Source of the DNA: Candidatus Sumerlaeota bacterium
GTDB taxonomy: Bacteria > Sumerlaeota > Sumerlaeia > SLMS01
Assembly: GCA_020850785.1 (NCBI GenBank)
Contig: JADZDZ010000101.1
Span: forward strand, 1 to 7,762
DNA: 7,762 bases
Direction of reading: 5' to 3'
Made by a program: the position numbers and the translations under genes. Numbering within the stretch: position 1 is the stretch's first letter; every line of letters begins with the position of its first letter. Under the pieces are notes generated by a model. That model was not told where the DNA came from, ran no database searches, and worked only from the letters and a program-made list of their open reading frames with translations. Below are positions 1 to 6,502 of this stretch, in pieces.

Positions 1-2
1 CG

Positions 3-677
3 GGGGAGGCGCCGGGGCTGTGGGTCACCACGAACGAGCAGAATGCGATCAAGGTTCAGGCGCGCCGGCTGATGTTTGAGTGCATGGCGACGAAGGATTG
101 GCGGGGTGCGTGGAAGGCGTCTCAAGTATTGGAAAAAGAGGACTTATCGGGTCCTGAATCCAAGGCCAGAAATATTATGCGACAAGCCATGATGCTTGTC
201 GATGCACCGGACTCCTACCACGTGGATTTTGCGGATGTTCGCGAGTATTTGCGGCGGGCGTGGGATGCGGCACCGGCGGACAGCAAGCGGCTGCGCGCCC
301 GCATCGAGGCGGTTTACATGCTGACCTTTGCCTGGGAGGGGAAGTGGGCGCGGGTGGACAAACTGTCGACGGATATTATCGCGAAGAACGACGGTGATGC
401 CTATGCGCTGGCCATGGGGCGGATTTACCACGCGGTGAGCAAGACGCGCTTCCAGATGTATGATGAGGCGTTGCAGGAGTTGGACGAGGTGATTTTTGGG
501 ACGACCATTTCAGAGGCGGACCGCCCCCGACGCGGGACGGAAAGCCTTGATCCGGTGGAACTGGCGAAGAGCTGGCGGGAAACCATTCGGAAGCGCGGCG
601 GGGAAAGCGGCGCGGTTTCGGTGGAGCCGGTGATCGCATCCACGCCGGTTGCGTCCGGGGGAACTGCGGGGAAGTAG
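3..677 (+). CDS. Hypothetical helix-rich, TPR-like protein, 5' end outside the window
   Basis: The reading frame is open to the left edge of the window with no stop, so this is the C-terminal 224 residues of a longer protein; the Met codon at 72 is probably internal, because the preceding codons (GEAPGLWVTTNEQNAIKVQA) read as ordinary protein. The sequence is a run of amphipathic helices about 30-35 residues apart, rich in Ala, Arg, Asp and Glu, with aromatic residues at helix-packing positions (for example AWEGKWARVDKL and ALAMGRIYHAVS). This suggests tetratricopeptide-like repeats and hence a protein-protein scaffold, but no repeat matches the TPR consensus cleanly. The last 30 or so residues (Gly, Ser, Ala, Pro, Val) look disordered. 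The visible part has no membrane segment or catalytic motif. It ends in TAG and converges on the CHAD gene across 99 nt. I do not recognise the family; the frame is well supported, the function is not. Confidence 0.75.
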   Translation, partial: GEAPGLWVTTNEQNAIKVQARRLMFECMATKDWRGAWKASQVLEKEDLSGPESKARNIMRQAMMLVDAPDSYHVDFADVREYLRRAWDAAPADSKRLRARIEAVYMLTFAWEGKWARVDKLSTDIIAKNDGDAYALAMGRIYHAVSKTRFQMYDEALQELDEVIFGTTISEADRPRRGTESLDPVELAKSWRETIRKRGGESGAVSVEPVIASTPVASGGTAGK

Positions 678-720
678 GGGGCTGCAACATTTTCTGAAGC
701 TTTGTCGCGATCCAGAGAAT

Positions 721-769
721 GCGAGGGGGGGCGTCCTCGCCACGAGAAACGCGCGGGAGCGGGGTCCCG
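721..769. terminator. Two GC-rich hairpins between convergent genes, possible weak terminator
   Basis: The 99-nt gap between the convergent genes contains two inverted repeats. GCGAGG (721-726) pairs with CCTCGC (735-740) across an 8-nt loop, and CGGGA (754-758) pairs with TCCCG (765-769) across a 6-nt loop. Neither is followed by a clear T-tract on either strand, so they are not textbook intrinsic terminators. Their position between two gene ends is the main argument for a role in transcript termination or 3'-end protection. Confidence 0.25.
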
Positions 770-776
770 AACGGCG

Positions 777-1643
777 CTATTTTTCGTGAATGGTTTCGAG
801 CAGCTTCGGCCAGAGGCTGAACCAGATGGCGAATTGTTCAGCTTCCAGTTTTTTGCGCGAGATTTCGAGCGCGGCGGCGGAGGCGGCAAGGCGGGGCTTT
901 TCGACGCTCCAGCGCGCACGGCGGAGGCGCAGCGTGTTGCGAAAGACGGTGAGGTCCGACAGGTTCCCCAGCACGTCGTGCAGTTTGTCGAGCAGCTTTG
1001 CCTCGGCTTTCAGGTCGTGGCGCCCGTTGTCGGCCAGCAGGTCGACGATGAAGCGGAGCGCCTTGTTCTGCACACGGAAGGAATGCAGCGATTGGTCTGA
1101 GTGATCGGTGATGAGGGCGCGAAGGCGCCGCTTCCAGCGCCTGCGCACCTTGTGCAGCGCGCCGGTGGAATGATGGGCGTGGGTTTCAATGGCGGATGCG
1201 ATGGTTCGCTCAACGATGATCAGCGCCGCGCGTGCGCTGGCGCCGGCGTGGCCGCGGGCGTCGATGCGAATGGCGGCAATGAGGGCGGTGCGCTCGTCGA
1301 GCAGTTCGCGGTCGAGCTGCCGGGCTGCGGCGCGGTGCGATCGGGGAAGGGATTTCGAGCACTTGGCGAGCCACTCGCGGGTCACGTCGAGGTCGCGCAG
1401 CGGGCCGATGTGCTTCTGCCAGGCGCGAACGCGGCGGAGGGACCGGGCGGCGGGGGATTTTCCCTCGCGCGGGATGGAGAGAAACTGCGCGAGCGCCAGA
1501 AGGCGGTTCACGGCGGTGCGCTGCGCGTGCGGCGTTTCCGGATGAACGCGCGGATCGTGGTAACTGTCCCAGGTTTCCCGGAATGTCCTGATCTGCTTGC
1601 GAAGCTCCTTTGCAAGCGCGGCGGGAAACAGGGTGTTGCTCAT
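777..1643 (-). CDS. CHAD-domain protein, probable polyphosphate-binding
   Basis: The 288-residue protein is a single all-helical CHAD domain (conserved histidine alpha-helical domain) with many Arg, Lys and His residues. The two internally related halves are visible. The first has H39-x-x-R42 and N46-R47-L at residues 39-48 and the R-D-L-D-V turn at 83-87. The second has HKVRRRWKRRLRAL at 164-177, LHSFRVQNKALRFIVDLL at 186-203 and the helix with LGNLSDLTVFRN at 225-236. CHAD proteins bind inorganic polyphosphate through such basic surfaces and can localise to polyphosphate granules. There is no signal peptide or CYTH domain, so it is a stand-alone cytoplasmic member. The ATG at 1643 is the only reasonable start and matches the usual N-terminus, but no Shine-Dalgarno sequence precedes it. 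It lies 10 nt after the nuclease stop, inside one arm of a perfect inverted repeat, which suggests translation coupled to the upstream gene. The family call is firm; the physiological role is inferred. Confidence 0.88.
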   Translation of the reverse strand: MSNTLFPAALAKELRKQIRTFRETWDSYHDPRVHPETPHAQRTAVNRLLALAQFLSIPREGKSPAARSLRRVRAWQKHIGPLRDLDVTREWLAKCSKSLPRSHRAAARQLDRELLDERTALIAAIRIDARGHAGASARAALIIVERTIASAIETHAHHSTGALHKVRRRWKRRLRALITDHSDQSLHSFRVQNKALRFIVDLLADNGRHDLKAEAKLLDKLHDVLGNLSDLTVFRNTLRLRRARWSVEKPRLAASAAALEISRKKLEAEQFAIWFSLWPKLLETIHEK

Positions 1644-1671
1644 GGGCGAACGGTCAGTTGTCGCCCATGAG
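1639..1671 (-). promoter_or_regulatory. 11-bp perfect hairpin spanning the nuclease stop and CHAD start
   Basis: On the minus strand CTCATGGGCGA is followed by an 11-nt loop and then TCGCCCATGAG, its exact reverse complement. The 5' arm encodes Leu-Met-Gly and part of Asp (residues 835-838) of the nuclease, the loop contains its TGA stop, and the 3' arm contains the ATG of the CHAD gene. In the mRNA this would pair the CHAD start codon. A ribosome finishing the nuclease gene would cover and open the 5' arm and could free the start. The repeat is seen directly; the regulatory reading is inference. Confidence 0.55.
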
Positions 1672-4173
1672 AATCCACATGGTGATGCCCGATGCGTTCT
1701 CTGTTTCCTGCACGGAGAAGGTGCCGGATTGGACGTCCGCTCCGGTGATGGAATACTCCGCAGTATCGACCGTGGGATTCACGTCGGTCAGCTTCTGGAT
1801 CACCACCTGCTGCGGGGTGGAGTAGTTGGCCGTGGTGAAGGTGAGCGATGCACCGGAGAGAATCTGGAAGTCATCCTTTCGTTCTGTGCCGGAGGTTTGA
1901 ACGATGGACAGGTTGACGGTGTGGCCGGGGTTGGAGCCCAGCGACACGTCGAGCGTGGCGCTCGATCCTTCGTTGATGGTGAGGACGCCGCTGTTGAAGG
2001 CCGCGCCGGAGAGCGTGATGCTCGGTTCGGGAATTTCGAACGTGATGGGGAGCAGGCCCGGCGTGTAGGGATTGGCGCCGCTGTAGGCGGTCCAGTCGTT
2101 CTTCGAGTCGGTGTCGGCGGGGGAATTGCGCGTGGCTCCGTCGGCGCCGGAAAGAGTGACGTTGTTGGTGCCGTCGGTTCCGCTGGTGGTGACGCCGGGT
2201 CCCCAGCCGACGGTGGTGTTGGCGGTGTTGATGCTGCCCCAGCCGACGCCGTCGATGACGTCGTCGTCGTGGTAGATTTCCTCAGAATCGCCATCGGTGG
2301 GATCGATGTAGACGAGCTCAATGTTGTCGCTGTTGGAAAGCGATGGTTCGCCGGCATCGCCACGGACCATGGCCGGCGTGGCCGTTCCGTTGAAGGTGCG
2401 GCCGCCATCGAGCACGAAGACCTGCACGGCGGCGTTGTTGCGGTTGGAGACAACGGGGATGGTGTCGATGTAGGCCTGATCGGGGGCGGCGCGGTTGAAC
2501 ACGACGATGATGCCGCCGGGTTCGATGGTGGAGCCGGTGGGGAACTTGATGTAGCTTTCCGACGTGGCGCCCACGTTGTCGTCCGTGATCATGACGTTGT
2601 CGAGAATGAACCCCTGATCGGAGATGTTCACGAGTTCGACAAATTCGGTGGTGGCGAGTGCGTTCACGGAGTGGGCGAATTCCGTGATCATGAGTTTGCC
2701 TGCGGCGAAGGGGGCGCTGGGGACCTGAATGAAGGGGGCGACCTCCTCCACGAGGTAGCTGGCGGGATTCGTCGCGCCGGAAGGGGGAATGGTAGCGGAG
2801 GCGGCGCCGGCGTCGGTGGCCTGCACGTAATACTCGACGATGGTGTCAACGGGCTGCGCGGGGATGGGGGTGTTGGTCTGCCAGGTGGTTCCCGATCCGA
2901 GGCTCATGGGAATGGCGGTGTAGCTGGGGCTTCCCGCAACGCGCCAATGGGCCGTCACCGTCAGGTTCGGCGCGCTGTTGCCGTCATCGTCGATGACGTC
3001 CGCAACAAGGTGGGCTGTCGAAATGGCGGAAACGGTGGAGGGAATGGTTGCAAGGTTCGTGAGCACGGGCGCATCGCCGCGCACGGTGTAGGAATCGGGG
3101 CCTGCGGCTCCTGAAACGGGGAGGAAGGCGCTGTTGGAAAGGGTGTCGGTCGCACGGGCGTAGTACTGGACAAGGGTGCCTTCGGACTGGGCGGGGATGG
3201 ACGTGGTGGTGGTGTAGGTGGTGCCGGAGGCGAGCGGCATGTTGATGGTCGTGAAGCCGCCGCTGGTTCCCACGCGCCAGAGAAGCTGAACGCTGGAGAT
3301 GCCGTCGGGATCGGTGGCGTCCACGCTGACGCTTACGGTCTGGGCGGTGTCGGGGTCTGCGGGGGTGCGAACGAGGTTTGCCATGACGGGGTCGTTGCCG
3401 CCGACGCCTCCGTAAACCAGCGCCACCCAGGCGTTGTTGTCGATGTAGGGATTGCGGTTGTTCTGGAAGGCAAAGACGCGGTCGTTGCGCTGCTGTTCGA
3501 AGGAATCGACGGGGTCCTCCGCGTTCCATGCGAGGAGGTCATCAAGGTAGCCCATCTGCTTGGGGCCGAGGGACTGGCCGCGGGAGATGAGGGAAAAATC
3601 TGAATAGCGGGTGTCCATGTAGAGGATGCCGCGCGCGACGTCCCCGCGATGGCGCGGGGAGACCTGCCAGACGCCACTCTTGTAGTAGTTCTGGTCGGCG
3701 GGAAGGCCGGTGAAGTTGGGCGATGCGGTGCCGCCGGTGACGTAGCCGTAGAGGTCGTTTCCGCGGGAGGAATTGATGCCGTCATCGCAGAGAAACAGGT
3801 GGTGCATGTCCGAGACCTTGGGGCTGGCGCTGGCGCCATAGCTCTGCGGCCAAGTGTGTTCGCGATTGATGGAGATCGCCCATTCGGAGGTGGGGCGCGT
3901 GTCGTTGGTGTAGAGCATGCGGACCTGACCGCCGCCGACGTTGTCAACGGAGCCGAGAAGCATGTCGCGCGCGGCGTCGTAGCTGTAGGTGTTCACGGTG
4001 TATCCGCGCTGGCCGGAAATGATGGCGCGCAGTTCCGTCTTCAGCGCGAGGCCGGTCTGGCCGCTGATGGTTTGGTAGTAGTCCGCAGGTGGCGTCGCGG
4101 AGGCGATGCCGAAGGAACCGGCGATGACTGCGACGGCGAGCGCCGGGAACGAGCGGATGATTCTGGTGATCAA
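1654..4173 (-). CDS. Secreted endonuclease I with Ig/FN3-like, lamin-tail and Calx-beta-like domains
   Basis: This is an 839-residue exported DNA/RNA nuclease. Residues 1-26 form a signal peptide: Arg4 and Arg7, a hydrophobic stretch at 9-23, and an A-S-A cleavage site before Thr27. Residues 30-256 are the endonuclease I (EndA/NucM/Vvn-type beta-beta-alpha-metal) domain, with NREHTWPQS at 103-111 (Glu105-His106 as the catalytic pair), DMHHL at 122-126, N134-S-S-R-G as the likely metal-binding Asn, RGDVARGILYM at 176-186, and DPVDSFEQQRNDRVFAFQNN at 220-239. Two related Ig/FN3-like repeats follow (about 261-365 and 368-475), each ending in a Q/E-Y-Y-x-x-A-T-D strand. A lamin-tail domain covers about 493-707 (ITEF, FVELVN, then NDWTAYSGANPYTPG), and a Calx-beta-like domain about 717-829. 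The start is a TTG preceded by AGGAG 10 nt upstream; the next in-frame Met is residue 71, which would remove the signal peptide. No PEP-CTERM, LPXTG or other C-terminal anchor is visible, so it is probably released or held by its beta domains. Confidence 0.9.
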   Translation of the reverse strand: MITRIIRSFPALAVAVIAGSFGIASATPPADYYQTISGQTGLALKTELRAIISGQRGYTVNTYSYDAARDMLLGSVDNVGGGQVRMLYTNDTRPTSEWAISINREHTWPQSYGASASPKVSDMHHLFLCDDGINSSRGNDLYGYVTGGTASPNFTGLPADQNYYKSGVWQVSPRHRGDVARGILYMDTRYSDFSLISRGQSLGPKQMGYLDDLLAWNAEDPVDSFEQQRNDRVFAFQNNRNPYIDNNAWVALVYGGVGGNDPVMANLVRTPADPDTAQTVSVSVDATDPDGISSVQLLWRVGTSGGFTTINMPLASGTTYTTTTSIPAQSEGTLVQYYARATDTLSNSAFLPVSGAAGPDSYTVRGDAPVLTNLATIPSTVSAISTAHLVADVIDDDGNSAPNLTVTAHWRVAGSPSYTAIPMSLGSGTTWQTNTPIPAQPVDTIVEYYVQATDAGAASATIPPSGATNPASYLVEEVAPFIQVPSAPFAAGKLMITEFAHSVNALATTEFVELVNISDQGFILDNVMITDDNVGATSESYIKFPTGSTIEPGGIIVVFNRAAPDQAYIDTIPVVSNRNNAAVQVFVLDGGRTFNGTATPAMVRGDAGEPSLSNSDNIELVYIDPTDGDSEEIYHDDDVIDGVGWGSINTANTTVGWGPGVTTSGTDGTNNVTLSGADGATRNSPADTDSKNDWTAYSGANPYTPGLLPITFEIPEPSITLSGAAFNSGVLTINEGSSATLDVSLGSNPGHTVNLSIVQTSGTERKDDFQILSGASLTFTTANYSTPQQVVIQKLTDVNPTVDTAEYSITGADVQSGTFSVQETENASGITMWILMGDN

Positions 4174-4183
4174 GGCAATGTTT

Positions 4184-4189
4184 CTCCTA
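4184..4189 (-). promoter_or_regulatory. Ribosome binding site supporting a TTG start of the nuclease
   Basis: TAGGAG on the minus strand ends 10 nt before the TTG at 4171-4173. An in-frame ATT at 4177-4179 is closer to it (4 nt) but is a very rare start codon. The good Shine-Dalgarno match, and the signal peptide that begins at the TTG, support TTG as the start. Confidence 0.6.
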
Positions 4190-4205
4190 AGCTGTGCAAC
4201 CCGGC

Positions 4206-4234
4206 ATCATTGTGGGAACGCACGAGCCTGACAA
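4206..4234 (-). promoter_or_regulatory. Candidate sigma-70-type promoter for the nuclease-CHAD unit
   Basis: On the minus strand TTGTCA (4229-4234, 5 of 6 matches to the -35 consensus) is followed after exactly 17 nt by AATGAT (4206-4211, 4 of 6 matches to the -10 consensus). Initiation about 7 nt further on would give a leader of roughly 25 nt containing the AGGAG site. The outer base of the -35 box coincides with the edge of the first repeat copy. The promoter is predicted from sequence only. Confidence 0.4.
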
Positions 4235-4273
4235 GCGGAATGGGGGAATAGGGAATGGGGAATGGCGGACAGA

Positions 4274-4290
4274 ATCACCTTGGGGGTGAT
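4274..4290. other. Short hairpin at the end of the first repeat copy
   Basis: ATCACC (4274-4279) and GGTGAT (4285-4290) are exact reverse complements around a 5-nt loop. The left arm is the end of repeat copy A; the second copy ends in the same AATCACC but lacks the right arm. There is no T-tract, so a terminator role for the upstream minus-strand genes is possible but unsupported. Confidence 0.3.
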
Positions 4291-4313
4291 GAGGCGGCGA
4301 TTGGCAGCGGAAT

Positions 4314-4339
4314 GGGGGAATGGGGAATGGGGAATAGGG
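4314..4339 (+). other. G-quadruplex-forming motif in the second repeat copy
   Basis: Four G-runs of 5, 4, 4 and 3 bases (4314-4318, 4322-4325, 4329-4332, 4337-4339) are separated by loops AAT, AAT and AATA. This meets the usual rule of four runs of at least three G with loops of 1-7 nt. The G-rich strand is the template strand for the nuclease gene. The first copy has one heptamer fewer and only three such runs, so it does not meet the rule. Confidence 0.6.
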
Positions 4340-4484
4340 AATGGCGGACAGAATCACCACCGAAGGAATGAGAGTGGGGGAATGGGTTAAGCGGGAATGC
4401 GCGGACGGGAAGTCCGTGGGCGCGATGGGGCGCGGACAAAATCAAGCGCAGCGGGTTGTGATAAGGCGGAAGAGGGCCCCGGCG

Positions 4485-5180
4485 TTATTCCATGGTAAAG
4501 GGAATGGTTCCGTCCTCGCGCCGTTTGCTGACGGGCTGGCTGCCGTAGAGTTCGGAATCGTGAAGGTCCTCCATGCCTCCGCGGGAACCGGGGGAGGAAA
4601 CAGGGGGCGGTGGTGGCGCGGGGGACATGGGACGGCGTGGGATGATGGGCTTGGGGGGCGCGGGTGTCTGGGGCGATGAGGATGAGGGCGCTGATGAGGA
4701 GAGCGGCGGGGCGGTGGTTGTGATGCCGGGAAACTGGGAGGAACTGCGGCGCGACTCTGCGGCGCTCTCGCGATTCGCGCCTTCGACCGATGGCGGCGCG
4801 CCGCGGAAGCTGGAGGTGGAAGTTTGTGTGGAGGATGCGGACTGGGAAGCGCCGCTGTTCTGGGCTGGCTGGGCCGGAGGCGCTGCGGGGCGTGGCATGC
4901 GGGCAAAGTCATCGCCCGCTTCGGAAGCAGCCTTCAGGAGGGCGAACAACTGGCCGGAGGCGACGAGCGCGTCCTTGTACTTGATGGTGCGTGGCATCCA
5001 GTCGGAGAAGTCGGGAAGGAATTCAATCGTCGGGTAATACTTGCGCGATTTCGCCAGCAGCAGGTTGTAGGCGCGGGCGCCGTCGTCGTCGACGATCTGC
5101 GTGGGACTCTGCTGGGTGACGAAACGAATATCGTCATAGAGCCTTTCGGCCATGATGACGAGGAGACGCTTTGAATCCAT
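4485..5180 (-). CDS. Hypothetical protein with Pro/Ser-rich disordered C-terminal half
   Basis: I do not recognise this 231-residue protein. Residues 1-95 look like a compact mixed alpha/beta domain: MDSKRLLVIMAERLYDDIRF, then a YYPTIEFLPDFSDWMPRTIK segment at 48-67 and a helix at 68-88. Residues 96-200 are low-complexity Pro, Ser, Ala and Thr with a run of five prolines (190-193 and neighbours), and 201-231 form a charged tail ending TIPFTME. It has no signal peptide or membrane segment. The ATG at 5180 is preferred because GGAAGAG lies about 6 nt upstream; an in-frame ATG at 5249 would overlap the end of hom by 34 nt, and its 23 extra residues do not look like a protein domain. It follows hom by 35 nt on the same strand and is probably co-transcribed with it. 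An adaptor role is conceivable but is a guess. Confidence 0.75.
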   Translation of the reverse strand: MDSKRLLVIMAERLYDDIRFVTQQSPTQIVDDDGARAYNLLLAKSRKYYPTIEFLPDFSDWMPRTIKYKDALVASGQLFALLKAASEAGDDFARMPRPAAPPAQPAQNSGASQSASSTQTSTSSFRGAPPSVEGANRESAAESRRSSSQFPGITTTAPPLSSSAPSSSSPQTPAPPKPIIPRRPMSPAPPPPPVSSPGSRGGMEDLHDSELYGSQPVSKRREDGTIPFTME

Positions 5181-5215
5181 GGGTGCTCTTCCAGCTTCCC
5201 TTGGTGTCGGTTTGC

Positions 5216-6502
5216 TCAGGTTTGATGCAGGGCAAAACGCACTTTGCAAATGGTATCGCTAGGAATACCTGCGGCGACCAACTTGCCAAGCATTTTATCC
5301 AATGCGGCTTGGGAAATTCGGTCGATCAGGAAGGCTTGTGAGGGTCCTTCCGTGGCGATTTTTCGGTTTCCCACGATGGCGGCGGCCTGTTGCGCCAGAT
5401 TTGCGTCGCTGGTGCGAATGCGCAGGTAGTAGCGGTGCTCCGCCTGGTCGGGGGTGGTGACTTTGCGCGTTCCCCTGGGGATGCGAAGGGGCTGGGGATC
5501 GGGGGCGCCGGCCTTTTGGAGCTTCGCGGCGAAGATGGCGTCGGCAAGGAGGCCGCTGCCGGTACTTCCCTGGCCCGCGCCGCGCCCGAAGTACATCGTC
5601 TGGCCGATGGGGTCGGCGTCGATGAGGACGGCGTTGAAGACGTCGCGCACGCCCGCGAGGACGTGCGTGGCGGGGATGAAGGCGGGGCCAACGATGAGCG
5701 AGGCGCTTCCGTCCGGGAGTTGCGTGGCGGAGGCAAGGAGCTTGACCGCGAGGCCGTTTGCCTTCGCGTAGGCGCTCTCTTCGGGTCCCAGCCGCGTGAT
5801 GCCATCGAGGGCGACATCGCCCACGTTCAGTTCCTGGCCGAAGGCAAGGGAGGCGAGGATGACGAGCTTGTAGGCGGTGTCGTTCCCTTCCACGTCGAAG
5901 CGGGGATCGGGTTCCGCGTAGCCAAGGGCCTGCGCGTCGGCGATGGCCTTTTGCATCGTGAGGGAACCGTCGGCATCAAGCTGCGTGAGGATGTAGTTGC
6001 AGGTGCCGTTGACGATGCCGTGGATGGCGGTGATGCGATCGGGAGCGAGGCCCGTCTGCAGCGAGGAGATGATGGGAATTCCGGCGCCGACACTGGCCTC
6101 GTCTAGGAGCAGGGCGCCGTTCTTCGCGGCGAGTTCGTGCAGTTCGCCGCCGTGCGCGGCGATGAGGCCCTTGTTGGCGGTGATGAAGTGCTTCCCCGCG
6201 CCGAGCGCCGCACGCGCGATGTCCGCAGCGAGCGTTGGTTTTCCGTCGGGGCCAACGCCAACAAGCTCGACGACCGCATCCACGTTGGCGGCGGTGGCGG
6301 CTTCGCGCCAGTTCGTTGTCAGCTTTGCCGTGGGGGGCGGCGTGACACCGCGCGGGCGGTCAAATTCCTTGTCGGCGATCCAGACAAGCTCGATGGGAAC
6401 GCCGGCGCGCGCGGCCAGCAGTTCCTTCTTCTCAAGGATGTGCCTTACGAGGCCGCTGCCAATGTTGCCAAACCCGATGAGGGCGATGCGGAAGGATGTC
6501 AT
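5216..6502 (-). CDS. hom: Homoserine dehydrogenase with C-terminal ACT domain
   Basis: The enzyme reduces aspartate-4-semialdehyde to homoserine with NAD(P)H, the branch point to threonine and methionine, in the cytoplasm. The 428 residues have the usual three parts. A Rossmann nucleotide-binding domain carries GFGNIGSG at 10-17 and TANKG at 108-112, with Lys111 as the conserved active-site lysine. The catalytic domain carries the NGTCNYIL signature at 165-172 and GYAEPDPRFD at 194-203; Glu197, Asp208 and Lys212 match the substrate-binding and catalytic residues of the yeast enzyme. Residues about 355-425 (YYLRIRTSDANLAQQAA onward) resemble an ACT domain, the usual site of threonine feedback inhibition. 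It is not fused to an aspartokinase. The start ATG overlaps the stop of the upstream kinase gene in an ATGA, so translation is probably coupled; a GGAGGA lies 12 nt upstream. The identification is firm. Confidence 0.97.
   Translation of the reverse strand: MTSFRIALIGFGNIGSGLVRHILEKKELLAARAGVPIELVWIADKEFDRPRGVTPPPTAKLTTNWREAATAANVDAVVELVGVGPDGKPTLAADIARAALGAGKHFITANKGLIAAHGGELHELAAKNGALLLDEASVGAGIPIISSLQTGLAPDRITAIHGIVNGTCNYILTQLDADGSLTMQKAIADAQALGYAEPDPRFDVEGNDTAYKLVILASLAFGQELNVGDVALDGITRLGPEESAYAKANGLAVKLLASATQLPDGSASLIVGPAFIPATHVLAGVRDVFNAVLIDADPIGQTMYFGRGAGQGSTGSGLLADAIFAAKLQKAGAPDPQPLRIPRGTRKVTTPDQAEHRYYLRIRTSDANLAQQAAAIVGNRKIATEGPSQAFLIDRISQAALDKMLGKLVAAGIPSDTICKVRFALHQT

Larger units (their letters stand above)
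4234..4444. repeat. Degenerate tandem repeat built on a GGGGAAT heptamer, three units
   Basis: Two nearly identical copies are at 4234-4279 and 4306-4358. Each begins AGCGGAATGGGGGAAT, continues with RGGGAAT heptamers, and ends GGCGGACAGAATCACC. The second copy is 53 nt and the first 46 nt, a difference of exactly one heptamer, as expected of replication slippage. A third, degraded unit (about 4375-4444) keeps GGGGGAATGGG, GCGGGAATG and a final CGGACAAAATCA. The tail motif CGGACARAATCA therefore starts at 4266, 4345 and 4433, spaced 79 and 88 nt apart. The repeat fills most of the 311-nt gene-free stretch between the Pro/Ser-rich gene and the nuclease; the rest of that stretch holds the nuclease promoter candidate and nothing else I can recognise. 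Confidence 0.8.

Noticed and set aside
1597..3114. Long plus-strand open frame (505 codons) antisense to the nuclease gene
   Set aside because: It is Gly/Val/Asp-rich with no recognisable domain, lies opposite a gene with clear catalytic motifs, and is explained by codon bias of GC-rich DNA.
4402..4416. CGGAC/GTCCG hairpin as a terminator for the hom unit
   Set aside because: The stem is only 5 bp with no T-tract on the minus strand, and it lies about 70 nt past the stop codon.
4341..4679. Plus-strand open frame starting inside the repeat region
   Set aside because: It begins within a repeat copy and runs antisense to the Pro/Ser-rich gene; the Gly/Trp/Arg-rich product is typical of the reverse of proline codons.
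5181..5249. Longer start (ATG at 5249) for the Pro/Ser-rich gene
   Set aside because: It would overlap the end of hom by 34 nt, has no good ribosome binding site, and adds residues that look like read-through; ATG at 5180 has GGAAGAG upstream.
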